Shown here piece after piece: positions 1 through 7,099 of a stretch of 44,870 bases of DNA. The DNA comes from Nitrospirota bacterium (GTDB lineage Bacteria > Nitrospirota > Thermodesulfovibrionia > Thermodesulfovibrionales > UBA6898). How positions within the stretch are numbered: the first letter of the stretch is position 1; every line of letters starts with the position of its first letter. Under the pieces are notes generated by a model that was not told the origin of the DNA, did no database searches, and saw only the letters and a list, made by a program, of their open reading frames with translations. The stretch spans positions 1 to 44,870 of the forward strand of contig VEOY01000160.1 in the NCBI GenBank assembly GCA_012026685.1, in the 5' to 3' direction. A program made the position numbers and the translations under genes.

Positions 1-41
1 CATTATTTATCGTTTATCTGAATAAGCGTATCGGCATGTAT

Positions 42-74
42 AAAAAGGGGCCTGCTAAATATCGCAGGCCCCTT
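42..74 (-). terminator. Rho-independent terminator of the TPR protein gene
   Basis: An 11-bp stem (AAGGGGCCTGC pairing with GCAGGCCCCTT) with an 8-nt loop lies just past the stop codon of the minus-strand gene ending at 100. On the minus strand it is followed by a run of T residues, the usual layout of an intrinsic terminator. Confidence 0.8.
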
Positions 75-99
75 CATGTTGGCTGCCTCATTTATCTTG

Positions 100-1089
100 T
101 TAGGCCAATGTCTCTCCGGCGCCATAATCTGCTGCACGCTCTGTCTTCATAAAGGCAAGCCAGGCAGGATACAGAAAACCGATGAGGGGAACAAGAACGA
201 GCAACCCAAGCCATTTGTTCTTCCCGAGATTTTCGGTAATGCACATCCAGAGATAAATACCGACAAAGATATTTATGAGCGGCACAAAAAGAAGGAGGAT
301 CCACCAGGCAGGCTTTCCGGCAGACATCACAAATGTCCATATCTGTATTAACGGTATCCATGCTGTCCATGGAGCCGGGACATTAAGCTTCTTTGCTATC
401 ATATACATACAGAGACAGTAAAACGCATAAAATGCTATGGCTATCACGAATGCTATCATTCCGAACGCAGCCAAAATGCCTAACATCGCCGCAGGACCTG
501 CCCCGCCAGGAGCCTGTTTCTTAGGAGCGGGAAAATGGGGGGCAGAAGGTGCGGGCAGCGCGGGTTTCTGTGCAGCAGGAGCCTCCTTGGCTGCGGGTGG
601 CGGCTGCTGGGCTCTTGCTGTCGCTTTCTCGGTCGCTGCTGTCTTCTCGGTGACCGAGGCAGGTTTTTCTGATACGGATGGTTGGGCCTTTGTTGCCGTC
701 GGCGTCTGAGGCTTTGCTTCTGGCTCGTGAGGCTTTGTTACTGTTGCCGGAGCTGCCGGAGTTTTTTCTGTTATTGTGTCGTTTGTTTTCTTTATCAGGC
801 CTACCTTTTCCAGTGAAAATTCAGGGTCGATAAGGTATGCCTGCTTGAAATATTCGTCGGCTTCGTCGAATCTCTTCTGTTTGTATAGTGAGTAGCCGAT
901 GAGGTAGTAGGCGGTTGGATCAGGCTTCTTGGACGTATATTCCTTAAAATACTTTACGGCCTCCTTATAGTTCTTGCTGTTATAATGTTTGAGTCCTGTC
1001 CTGAATTCCTTGTCGTCCAATGCATTCGTTGCACCTGCAGTCGATACAAACATCAGAAAGAGTACCATCACCAGTGCTGCTTTCTTCAT
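100..1089 (-). CDS. Exported TPR protein with C-terminal membrane (DUF5684-like) domain
   Basis: 329 residues. The start at 1089 is chosen because GGAGGAGG lies just upstream and the protein then begins with a signal peptide (MKKAALVMVLFLMF...). An upstream in-frame ATG at 1140 overlaps the -10 box and is unlikely. After the signal come about two tetratricopeptide repeats (roughly residues 25-100), then a low-complexity linker rich in Ala, Pro, Lys, Glu and Thr (about 110-200). A C-terminal part with four or so membrane segments follows, resembling the DUF5684 family (motifs like WTAWIPLIQIW and LINIFVGIYLW). The role is unknown. TPR domains usually bind partner proteins, so an envelope scaffold is possible. 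It is transcribed away from the hydrogenase operon. Confidence 0.75.
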   Translation of the reverse strand: MKKAALVMVLFLMFVSTAGATNALDDKEFRTGLKHYNSKNYKEAVKYFKEYTSKKPDPTAYYLIGYSLYKQKRFDEADEYFKQAYLIDPEFSLEKVGLIKKTNDTITEKTPAAPATVTKPHEPEAKPQTPTATKAQPSVSEKPASVTEKTAATEKATARAQQPPPAAKEAPAAQKPALPAPSAPHFPAPKKQAPGGAGPAAMLGILAAFGMIAFVIAIAFYAFYCLCMYMIAKKLNVPAPWTAWIPLIQIWTFVMSAGKPAWWILLLFVPLINIFVGIYLWMCITENLGKNKWLGLLVLVPLIGFLYPAWLAFMKTERAADYGAGETLA

Positions 1090-1138
1090 GCCCTCCTCCT
1101 TGTAAACGAAGCCTTTTTCAGGTTTATAAATGTAGCCC

Positions 1139-1147
1139 ATTATAGCA
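1139..1147 (-). promoter_or_regulatory. Extended -10 promoter for the TPR protein gene
   Basis: On the minus strand TGCTATAAT (extended -10, TGnTATAAT) lies 50 bases upstream of the chosen start at 1089. No clear -35 box is seen, as is common with extended -10 promoters. Confidence 0.45.
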
Positions 1148-1213
1148 AATCTGCCTCCCTTTATAATGAAAAAATACGCTTTATATGGAATTTTCTGTCT
1201 ATTCTGTGGAGAG

Positions 1214-1242
1214 TTGCGGAAGGAGGCAAAACGTTATATGAT
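1214..1242 (+). promoter_or_regulatory. Candidate promoter of the hydrogenase operon
   Basis: TTGCGG, 17-nt spacer, TATGAT, ending 34 bases before the first ATG of the operon. The -10 matches 5 of 6 consensus bases and the -35 only 3 of 6, so this is a moderate candidate. Confidence 0.35.
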
Positions 1243-1276
1243 TTATTTGTAGGTTCCCGTTTAAGTCAGGAGTTAC

Positions 1277-2320
1277 ATGCTTTTCAGAGCGCTGAAAAAA
1301 GAAGACCTGAAGAGGCTGTACGACCTCCTTGCTGGCAGCAACATGATTGTGGCGCCAGTACAAAAAGGGCAGGACGGGAACAGGGCTCCAATCTATGCCT
1401 TTGAGGAAGTGTCAGGCTTCGGTGAGATTCACCTCGATTACACCTCTACCAAGATTCCCGCAAAAAGGTTCTTCATGCCATTCAGGGAGACAATGGCTGA
1501 CTTCAGGATGGACGGCAAGGACTGGGGGAAAAGGGTCGGCTTCAACATTGACAGGCCGTTTGTTTTTTTCGGCATGCATGCCTGCGACATCAATGCTCTG
1601 AACAAGCTTGACAAGGTACTTTTGGGCAGTCACTATCCAATGCCCTACTATGCCGCGAAAAGGAATAACATGTTCATCGTCGGCATCGACTGCAGGCCCC
1701 AGCCATACTGCTTCTGCCGCTCCATGGGATCTGATACCGCCCTGCACGGCTTTGACCTCTTCCTGACCGACCTCGGCGACCACTATTTTGTGGAGGTGCT
1801 CTCGGACACTGCATTCAACATCATCAGGCAGATAACGACCCGGGAGCCGGCAGAGAGCGACCATGCACTCTACATGAAAATGGTTTCGGATAAGAATAAG
1901 CAGTTTACACTGCAGGTCAACACTACTGACCTCACCAAGATCCTGGACATGGAATTCCAGTCCGACGTATGGAAACAGTGGGGAGAGAAATGCTTTTCCT
2001 GCGGCACCTGCGCGAATGTCTGCCCCACCTGCTATTGCTACGGCGTCGACGAATCAGTAGAAATGGACCTCTCGCGGGCCAGGAAGACGAAGTTCCTCTA
2101 TGCCTGCAATCTTATCGACTTTGCCGAGGTAGCGGGTGGTCACAATTTCCGGCCTGAAAGCCATACCAGACTGAAATACCGTTACTACCACAAGCATCGC
2201 GGTTTTGTTGAGGCATATGAGGAGTCCCTCTGCGTAGGATGCGGAAGGTGCGGCGAATCCTGTCTTGCCGGGATAACCGTACCTGAGGTGATCGCGAGCG
2301 TCAGGGGAGAGGATATCTGA
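1277..2320 (+). CDS. hydB: Group 3b NiFe hydrogenase (sulfhydrogenase), beta subunit, 4Fe-4S protein
   Basis: 347 residues; the start has AGGAG six bases upstream. The C-terminal half carries two ferredoxin-type cysteine clusters, CFSCGTCANVCPTC near residue 240 and CVGCGRCGESC near residue 317, each followed by sequence typical of 4Fe-4S domains. The N-terminal part matches the HydB/AsrA-like iron-sulfur subunit family. In such complexes it passes electrons between the flavoprotein (gamma) and the hydrogenase small subunit (delta). It is first in a tightly packed operon of beta, gamma, delta and alpha subunits, the order known from archaeal and bacterial cytoplasmic group 3b enzymes. An alternative role in an anaerobic sulfite reductase is unlikely, because hydrogenase delta and alpha subunits follow directly. 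Confidence 0.85.
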   Translation: MLFRALKKEDLKRLYDLLAGSNMIVAPVQKGQDGNRAPIYAFEEVSGFGEIHLDYTSTKIPAKRFFMPFRETMADFRMDGKDWGKRVGFNIDRPFVFFGMHACDINALNKLDKVLLGSHYPMPYYAAKRNNMFIVGIDCRPQPYCFCRSMGSDTALHGFDLFLTDLGDHYFVEVLSDTAFNIIRQITTREPAESDHALYMKMVSDKNKQFTLQVNTTDLTKILDMEFQSDVWKQWGEKCFSCGTCANVCPTCYCYGVDESVEMDLSRARKTKFLYACNLIDFAEVAGGHNFRPESHTRLKYRYYHKHRGFVEAYEESLCVGCGRCGESCLAGITVPEVIASVRGEDI

Positions 2321-2321
2321 C

Positions 2322-3230
2322 ATGAACGGTCAGATCAAGTTCAGGGATGTCATGGCAGGGCAGCAGAGGAAGCATTATCGCAGAAACGACCTCGGCGCCT
2401 TTGAGCAGACCTTCAAGGCGGAGATTACGGCCATACACAGGCTTACAGACCTCGAAAACCTCTTCAGGATACAGATCGTCGATGCCGAAGACAGGAGCAT
2501 GTTTACGTTTCAGCCAGGCCAGTTCGTAATACTGGAATTGCCGGGGATCGGCGAAGCCCCATTTTCCATATCTTCCTCGCCTTCCAGGCATGGCGATATT
2601 GAACTCTGCATACGGAGGGTCGGCAGCCTTACAAACTTTCTCTTCAGGCTTGAGAGGGGAACTCGAGTGGGCATTCGCGGCCCCTTCGGCACAGGCTTTC
2701 CCATGGAACAGATGCATGGGGAGAACATTCTTCTGATCGCAGGAGGATTGGGCCTTGCACCCCTTCGCTCGCCTATTTCGTATGTGCAGGAAAACAGGAA
2801 TCTCTTCAACAGCGTTGATATAATCTACGGGACAAAAGATCCTTCCCAGCTGCTTTTTACCTATCAATATGATATGTGGCGTGCCGATGATGTGAATCTG
2901 CACATAATCGTCGAAAAGGGCGACCCTTCCTGGGAAGGCCCGGTCGGCATGATAACGAAGATATTGGAGGAGATCTTCAGGAATAGGGATGCAGGATATT
3001 TTCAGAACGCCTACGCCATTGTCTGCGGACCGCCGGTTATGTTCAAATTTGTCTGCAACCTGCTGAATGAAAGAGACATACCCATGCAGAAAATGTTTGT
3101 CAGCCTCGAACGCAGGATGCACTGCGGAATGGCAAAGTGCTGTCGCTGCAATGTTGGGTCAACGTACATCTGCCTCAAGGGGCCGGTATTCGATTATTGG
3201 TCGGTGATGAACCTGAAGGAGGCGATCTGA
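2322..3230 (+). CDS. hydG: Group 3b hydrogenase gamma subunit, FAD/NAD(P)-binding electron-transfer protein
   Basis: 302 residues, starting 1 base after the beta-subunit stop. It has a ferredoxin-reductase-type FAD-binding beta-barrel (FQPGQFVIL, then FSISSSPS, near residues 65-90) and an NAD(P)-binding domain (LLIAGGLGLAPLRS near residue 143). The C-terminal cysteine cluster (CGMAKCCRCNVGSTYIC, residues about 267-283) is of the [2Fe-2S] type seen in dihydroorotate-dehydrogenase PyrK-like subunits. It is the site where the complex exchanges electrons with NAD(P)H. Its stop overlaps the start of the next gene (TGATG), pointing to coupled translation. Confidence 0.85.
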   Translation: MNGQIKFRDVMAGQQRKHYRRNDLGAFEQTFKAEITAIHRLTDLENLFRIQIVDAEDRSMFTFQPGQFVILELPGIGEAPFSISSSPSRHGDIELCIRRVGSLTNFLFRLERGTRVGIRGPFGTGFPMEQMHGENILLIAGGLGLAPLRSPISYVQENRNLFNSVDIIYGTKDPSQLLFTYQYDMWRADDVNLHIIVEKGDPSWEGPVGMITKILEEIFRNRDAGYFQNAYAIVCGPPVMFKFVCNLLNERDIPMQKMFVSLERRMHCGMAKCCRCNVGSTYICLKGPVFDYWSVMNLKEAI

Positions 3231-4030
3231 TGACAGGCTCGACCCCTAAGCCGAAGACCTATCTTGGGGTGCCTGTCTCAAGGCCCAGGGTGGCTTTTTT
3301 CGAGCTCTCTTCCTGCGAGGGATGTCAGCTCCAGATCGTCAACAATGAGGCTACGCTTCTTGAATTTCTTTCTCTGGTTCATGTGGTCAATTTCAGGGAG
3401 GCCATGACCGAAAAGTCGGATGACTACGAGATCGCCTTTGTCGAGGGGAGCGTAACAAGGAGAGACGAGATTGAACTGCTCAGAAGGATCAGGGATCAGG
3501 CAAAGGTGCTTGTTGCCTTCGGCTCCTGCGCCTGTTTTGGAGGAGTAAACCAGCTCAAAAACCGTTTTGATCCAGGCTGGGTAAAACGTGAGGTATACGG
3601 GGATGCGCCAGTTGAGACTGACAGGGCACAGCCTGTAGAAGACTTCGTGTCAGCAGACCTTCGCATATACGGATGCCCGGTCAGAAAAGAAGAGGTCGAA
3701 AGAGTCGTGACCGATATCGTCATAGGCAAGGAAATACACTACCCGAAATACCCTGTATGCATGGAGTGCAAGGCGAATGAAAACATCTGCCTCTTTGATC
3801 TCGGCGAGCCCTGCATGGGGCCGATAACCAGGGCGGGCTGCGACGCCTGGTGTCCCAATAACAGGGCGGGATGCTGGGGATGCAGGGGGCCGGCTGACGC
3901 TGCAAATCTGTCCGAGATGAAGAAGCTCATGAAAGAGAGGGGATTCAGCGACGAGATATTGCTGGACCGCCTTGAGTGCTTCGGCGGATTCGGGAAGCAT
4001 GTTGACGAATACCGGAAGGGTCAGCGATGA
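3230..4030 (+). CDS. hydD: Group 3b NiFe hydrogenase small (delta) subunit
   Basis: 266 residues. The ATG at 3230 is preferred over longer in-frame options because AAGGAGG lies upstream and it overlaps the gamma stop. Small-subunit iron-sulfur ligands are visible: SSCEGCQLQ near residue 27, GSCACFGG near residue 100, GCPV near 145, and further C-terminal cysteines (CMECKANENIC, CWGCRG). There is no Tat signal peptide, which fits a cytoplasmic enzyme. It holds the [4Fe-4S] chain next to the NiFe site. Its stop overlaps the alpha-subunit start by ATGA. Confidence 0.88.
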   Translation: MTGSTPKPKTYLGVPVSRPRVAFFELSSCEGCQLQIVNNEATLLEFLSLVHVVNFREAMTEKSDDYEIAFVEGSVTRRDEIELLRRIRDQAKVLVAFGSCACFGGVNQLKNRFDPGWVKREVYGDAPVETDRAQPVEDFVSADLRIYGCPVRKEEVERVVTDIVIGKEIHYPKYPVCMECKANENICLFDLGEPCMGPITRAGCDAWCPNNRAGCWGCRGPADAANLSEMKKLMKERGFSDEILLDRLECFGGFGKHVDEYRKGQR

Positions 4031-5301
4031 AACTTAACTGCAACATTGATGTCCATCACGTTACCCGCGTGGAAGGACACGGCAACATCAGGATATCTAT
4101 ACAGGACGGTGAACTGAAGGAGGCGAAATGGGAAATCGTGGAGACGCCCCGCTTTTTCGAGGCCTTTCTTGTGGGTAAAAAGTGGGACAATGCGCCCTGG
4201 ATCTGCGGCAGAATCTGCGGTATCTGTTCGATCGGCCATACCCTTGCCAGCATCCGCGCAGTCGAAAATGCCTTCGGCATGCAGCCTACGGACCAGACCC
4301 GGAAACTCCGCCTCCTTCTCAAGCATATGGAGACACTTCAGAGCCACGTGCTGCACCTCTATTTTCTTGCTGCGCCTGATTTCGCCGGCACTGGGAGCGT
4401 CTTTCCCCTTATAGAATCCGCCCCTGACGTTATAGCGAGAGCAGCGAGGATCAAACTCCTTGCCAATGACGCCTGCGACTGCATCGGTGGAAGGAGAATG
4501 CATCCGACAAGGACAGTTGTAGGCGGGTTCACTATGCTGCCTGCCAAGAAAGACCTTGCCGGGCTAAGGGACCGACTTTCGGGGATTATGGGAGACCTTG
4601 AGAAGACCGCCGAACTCTTCAAGTCGTTCAGTATCCCCGATTTTACAAGAGAGACCGAATATGTCTCTCTGAAAGGCAGCGGGAGTTATCCTTTTATAGG
4701 TGGCGATCTGATATCTTCCGACGGTGTTCAGAAGTCTGAGGCCAGGTACAAAGAGATGACAAACGAATACGTTGTAGAGCAGTCCACGTCCAAATGGTCA
4801 AGACTGTCAAGAAAATCCTTTGCTGTCGGAGCACTGGCACGCTTTAATAACAACTTTGAGTTTCTGCAGCCTGCGGCAAAAGAACTATCCCTGGGCCTCG
4901 GACTCAAGCCGGTGAGTCATAATCCGTACATGAACAACATTGCCCAACTCGTAGAGTCTGTTCACGTTGTTGCGGAGTCGACCCTGATTATTGACGAGCT
5001 TCTCGACTCTGAATTCTCCGAGACGAGACAGCCGGTAGTTCCGAAGGAAGGAATGGGGGTAGGGGCAGTGGAAGTGCCGAGGGGGATACTTTATCACTGT
5101 TATGAATTCAACGAAACGGGCAATATTACCAGGTGCGACTGTGTCATACCAACCAGTCAAAATCACGCCAACATCCAGCATGATCTGGAGGAACTCGTTT
5201 CGCAGTATGCTGTGCGGAGGATGAAAGACAGTGATATCGACCTGCTTGCCCAGATGCTCATACGGGCCTATGACCCCTGCATCTCCTGCTCGGTGCACTG
5301 A
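4027..5301 (+). CDS. hydA: Group 3b NiFe hydrogenase large (alpha) subunit, no C-terminal tail
   Basis: 424 residues. It carries the NiFe ligands: the N-terminal motif RICGICSIGH (Cys64 and Cys67) and the C-terminal motif DPCISCSVH (Cys418 and Cys421). It is the catalytic subunit for reversible H2 oxidation or H2 production with NAD(P)H, and in some relatives sulfur/polysulfide reduction. Unusually, the stop codon follows directly after the final His424, so no peptide remains to be removed by a maturation protease. The C-terminal Ni ligands are Cys, not selenocysteine. It overlaps hydD by 4 bases and converges on the YkgJ gene with only 6 bases between; no terminator is visible in that gap. 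Confidence 0.92.
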   Translation: MKLNCNIDVHHVTRVEGHGNIRISIQDGELKEAKWEIVETPRFFEAFLVGKKWDNAPWICGRICGICSIGHTLASIRAVENAFGMQPTDQTRKLRLLLKHMETLQSHVLHLYFLAAPDFAGTGSVFPLIESAPDVIARAARIKLLANDACDCIGGRRMHPTRTVVGGFTMLPAKKDLAGLRDRLSGIMGDLEKTAELFKSFSIPDFTRETEYVSLKGSGSYPFIGGDLISSDGVQKSEARYKEMTNEYVVEQSTSKWSRLSRKSFAVGALARFNNNFEFLQPAAKELSLGLGLKPVSHNPYMNNIAQLVESVHVVAESTLIIDELLDSEFSETRQPVVPKEGMGVGAVEVPRGILYHCYEFNETGNITRCDCVIPTSQNHANIQHDLEELVSQYAVRRMKDSDIDLLAQMLIRAYDPCISCSVH

Positions 5302-5307
5302 AAGGTA

Positions 5308-6204
5308 TTAGGAGGCCTCCGACTTCTCTTCCCGCCGTTTCTCGGACTCGGCCACACGTTTTTCCTGAGCCTGTTTCCGCGCATCTTCGTCCACGATAAA
5401 ATCCCCTTCGCCGAACAAGGTGAATCTGAGCCACGAGAGGGAAAACTTCAAAAGTTCTATTTCGTCTTCCTGTATTTTTTGGACTACGCCGGGATCGATC
5501 TTGTAGCCCTTGAGAAAATTGCTTTCAAAAACAAACCGTCTGAAGTCATCGAGATTCGAGCTCACCATATAAAAGAGCTCGAGAGACTTCCCGCTGAATT
5601 CAACATTGCCGAGGGTCTTTGCCTTGAGCACGATCTCAAGCCAGTCGTTGTTTACCTCGTCATACACATCCGATCCCTGGTCTGCCCGCCATTCGTCAAT
5701 CGTCCACTCCTTATCTTCATTATGTCCAAGGCAGTGGTCCTCCTTGACTTTTATAAAAAAGTTGGTGCCGGTCTTCTTGTCATACTGCTTCATGATTCCC
5801 ATGCCTATCGGATAATAACGGCACGTAAGCGGCCGATCAGCGTAGACCGAGCACCCCTCGGGCGACACAAAAGGGCATGATTTATTTTCGTCATCTTTCA
5901 TCTTGAGGACAGGGATTGGCAGCATGCTCTTTTCTATGAATGACTGGTACGTGTAGGCTGAAAGGAATTCAGTGCTTGTCAGGCCAAGCCTTTTCTTCAA
6001 TACGTATATATCATAGGGTGAAAGCAGGATCTTTATTCCACTGCAGCAGCGGGTAAAACAGCCAATCCCCGGATAGCAGCGGAAATGCATGCGGGACTGC
6101 CCGGTAAGGTACTCGGGCACTATCACACTTTTTGCAACGTCGGCAGGACCATCTGCCTGCATATCTGGTTGTCTCTCATCATTCTTTTTTTGTTCGCTAT
6201 TCAT
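5308..6204 (-). CDS. YkgJ-family cysteine-cluster protein
   Basis: 298 residues, with AAGGAA upstream of the start. The N-terminal half has the zinc- or iron-binding cysteine pattern of the YkgJ family (formerly UPF0153): CYPGIGCFTRCC near residue 43, then CPFVSPEGCSVYADRPLTC near residue 110 and CLGH near residue 158. The C-terminal half is acidic and charged and ends in a Lys/Glu/Arg-rich tail. Relatives are common in anaerobes and lack a firmly known function; a redox or metal-binding role is likely. It converges on the hydrogenase operon but nothing shows they act together. Confidence 0.75.
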   Translation of the reverse strand: MNSEQKKNDERQPDMQADGPADVAKSVIVPEYLTGQSRMHFRCYPGIGCFTRCCSGIKILLSPYDIYVLKKRLGLTSTEFLSAYTYQSFIEKSMLPIPVLKMKDDENKSCPFVSPEGCSVYADRPLTCRYYPIGMGIMKQYDKKTGTNFFIKVKEDHCLGHNEDKEWTIDEWRADQGSDVYDEVNNDWLEIVLKAKTLGNVEFSGKSLELFYMVSSNLDDFRRFVFESNFLKGYKIDPGVVQKIQEDEIELLKFSLSWLRFTLFGEGDFIVDEDARKQAQEKRVAESEKRREEKSEAS

Positions 6205-6637
6205 GTCAGATTCCTTATACGTGTATTTACAAACAGGCCAACAGAAAATATTTCTTCAACTGGCATGCCGTGTGGTTGCGCATTCGATTGCCTCTGGAAA
6301 GATCTTCCTCGTGATGCAATGCTTCGCTCCTGCTACAGAAGAGGATGTAATTATAACAGAAAGGAGGCTTTTCCTGCTCTGCAAATCGCTTCTACCGTTC
6401 CATTTACTACGGCAGGGCAGAAAGCCTTTGCTCAACCATATATTTCAGTTCTTGAAGCCACAGCTGCGTCCGATCCATGGCGCGCAAAACGAATTGGGCA
6501 ATTACGGTGTGGTATAATGAACACCAGCGAACTGAAAGTGGTTATTGCTGATGGCGCTTTTCGTATTGCCAGGAGCAGGACGAAAGCATCAGCCTTCATC
6601 ATGGTTTCTTTACAATAACCCTGAAAAGAGGTCTACT
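6205..6637. other. 433-base stretch without a convincing gene
   Basis: Open frames here are short, overlap the YkgJ gene antisense, or lack a ribosome site and codon bias. Apart from the extended -10 box at 6510-6518 I see no recognisable RNA gene, repeat or conserved protein. Confidence 0.5.
6510..6518 (+). promoter_or_regulatory. Extended -10 promoter for the small hypothetical gene
   Basis: TGGTATAAT is a perfect extended -10 element, about 120 bases upstream of the start at 6638. There is no good -35 at the normal distance. Confidence 0.4.
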
Positions 6638-7030
6638 ATGAGCTTTAGCGAACTGGATGATATGAACATTTATGATATCCTCGGGCTTAAGGACATAAAA
6701 GAGCGGCCGGATATCCTGTCTGAGATCAAATTTGATGTAACGCCTCAGGCCATGATGCAGCCCCGCTTTCAGTCCAGGCCTGAGGATCTCGCAAAGCTGC
6801 AGGAAATATCGGGATACCTGTTTTATATCGAGTCTGCAACTGAACCGCCAGCACTGATGCTCCTCAGAATCGGCAGGTCGGACATTACCACAACCGTCGG
6901 CAAGATCGATGAAATACCTGTTGAGATGCTGCGACGAGCGATTGACCAACCGGCACTCCCCCCGGACCACGGCATGTATGCGATTTCTGAGGAGATCAGG
7001 GAGTGGCTGAAAAAAGAACTCGGGTTATAA
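6638..7030 (+). CDS. Small soluble protein of unknown function
   Basis: 130 residues starting MSFSELDDMNIYDILGL; AGAGG upstream supports this start over a longer frame from 6545. I recognise no domain. The protein is acidic, with no membrane segment, signal peptide or cysteine cluster. It has an alpha/beta look, with a central strand-rich part (residues about 60-95) and a helical, charged C-terminus (SEEIREWLKKELGL). It stands alone between its own promoter candidate and a shared terminator, convergent with hppA. Codon use and the clear end at a terminator favour a real gene. Confidence 0.55.
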   Translation: MSFSELDDMNIYDILGLKDIKERPDILSEIKFDVTPQAMMQPRFQSRPEDLAKLQEISGYLFYIESATEPPALMLLRIGRSDITTTVGKIDEIPVEMLRRAIDQPALPPDHGMYAISEEIREWLKKELGL

Positions 7031-7042
7031 CTGTTCTGAGGG

Positions 7043-7085
7043 AAAAAAAGGGTTGCCCCGGTATGTGCGGGACAACCCTTTTTTT
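7043..7085. terminator. Bidirectional terminator between the small gene and hppA
   Basis: A stem of AAGGGTTG...CCCG pairing with CGGG...CAACCCTT (one mismatch) around the loop GTATGT/GC is flanked by seven A on the left and seven or more T on the right. It can therefore terminate both converging genes. Confidence 0.85.
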
Positions 7086-7099
7086 ACGCTATAAAGCTG

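Noticed and set aside
4027-5301. Selenocysteine in the hydrogenase large subunit
   Set aside because: All four NiFe ligand positions are read as Cys codons and no in-frame TGA occurs before the final stop.
6085-6618. Plus-strand frames of 142 and 177 codons over the YkgJ start and the spacer
   Set aside because: They overlap each other and a supported gene, lack ribosome sites and have odd composition.
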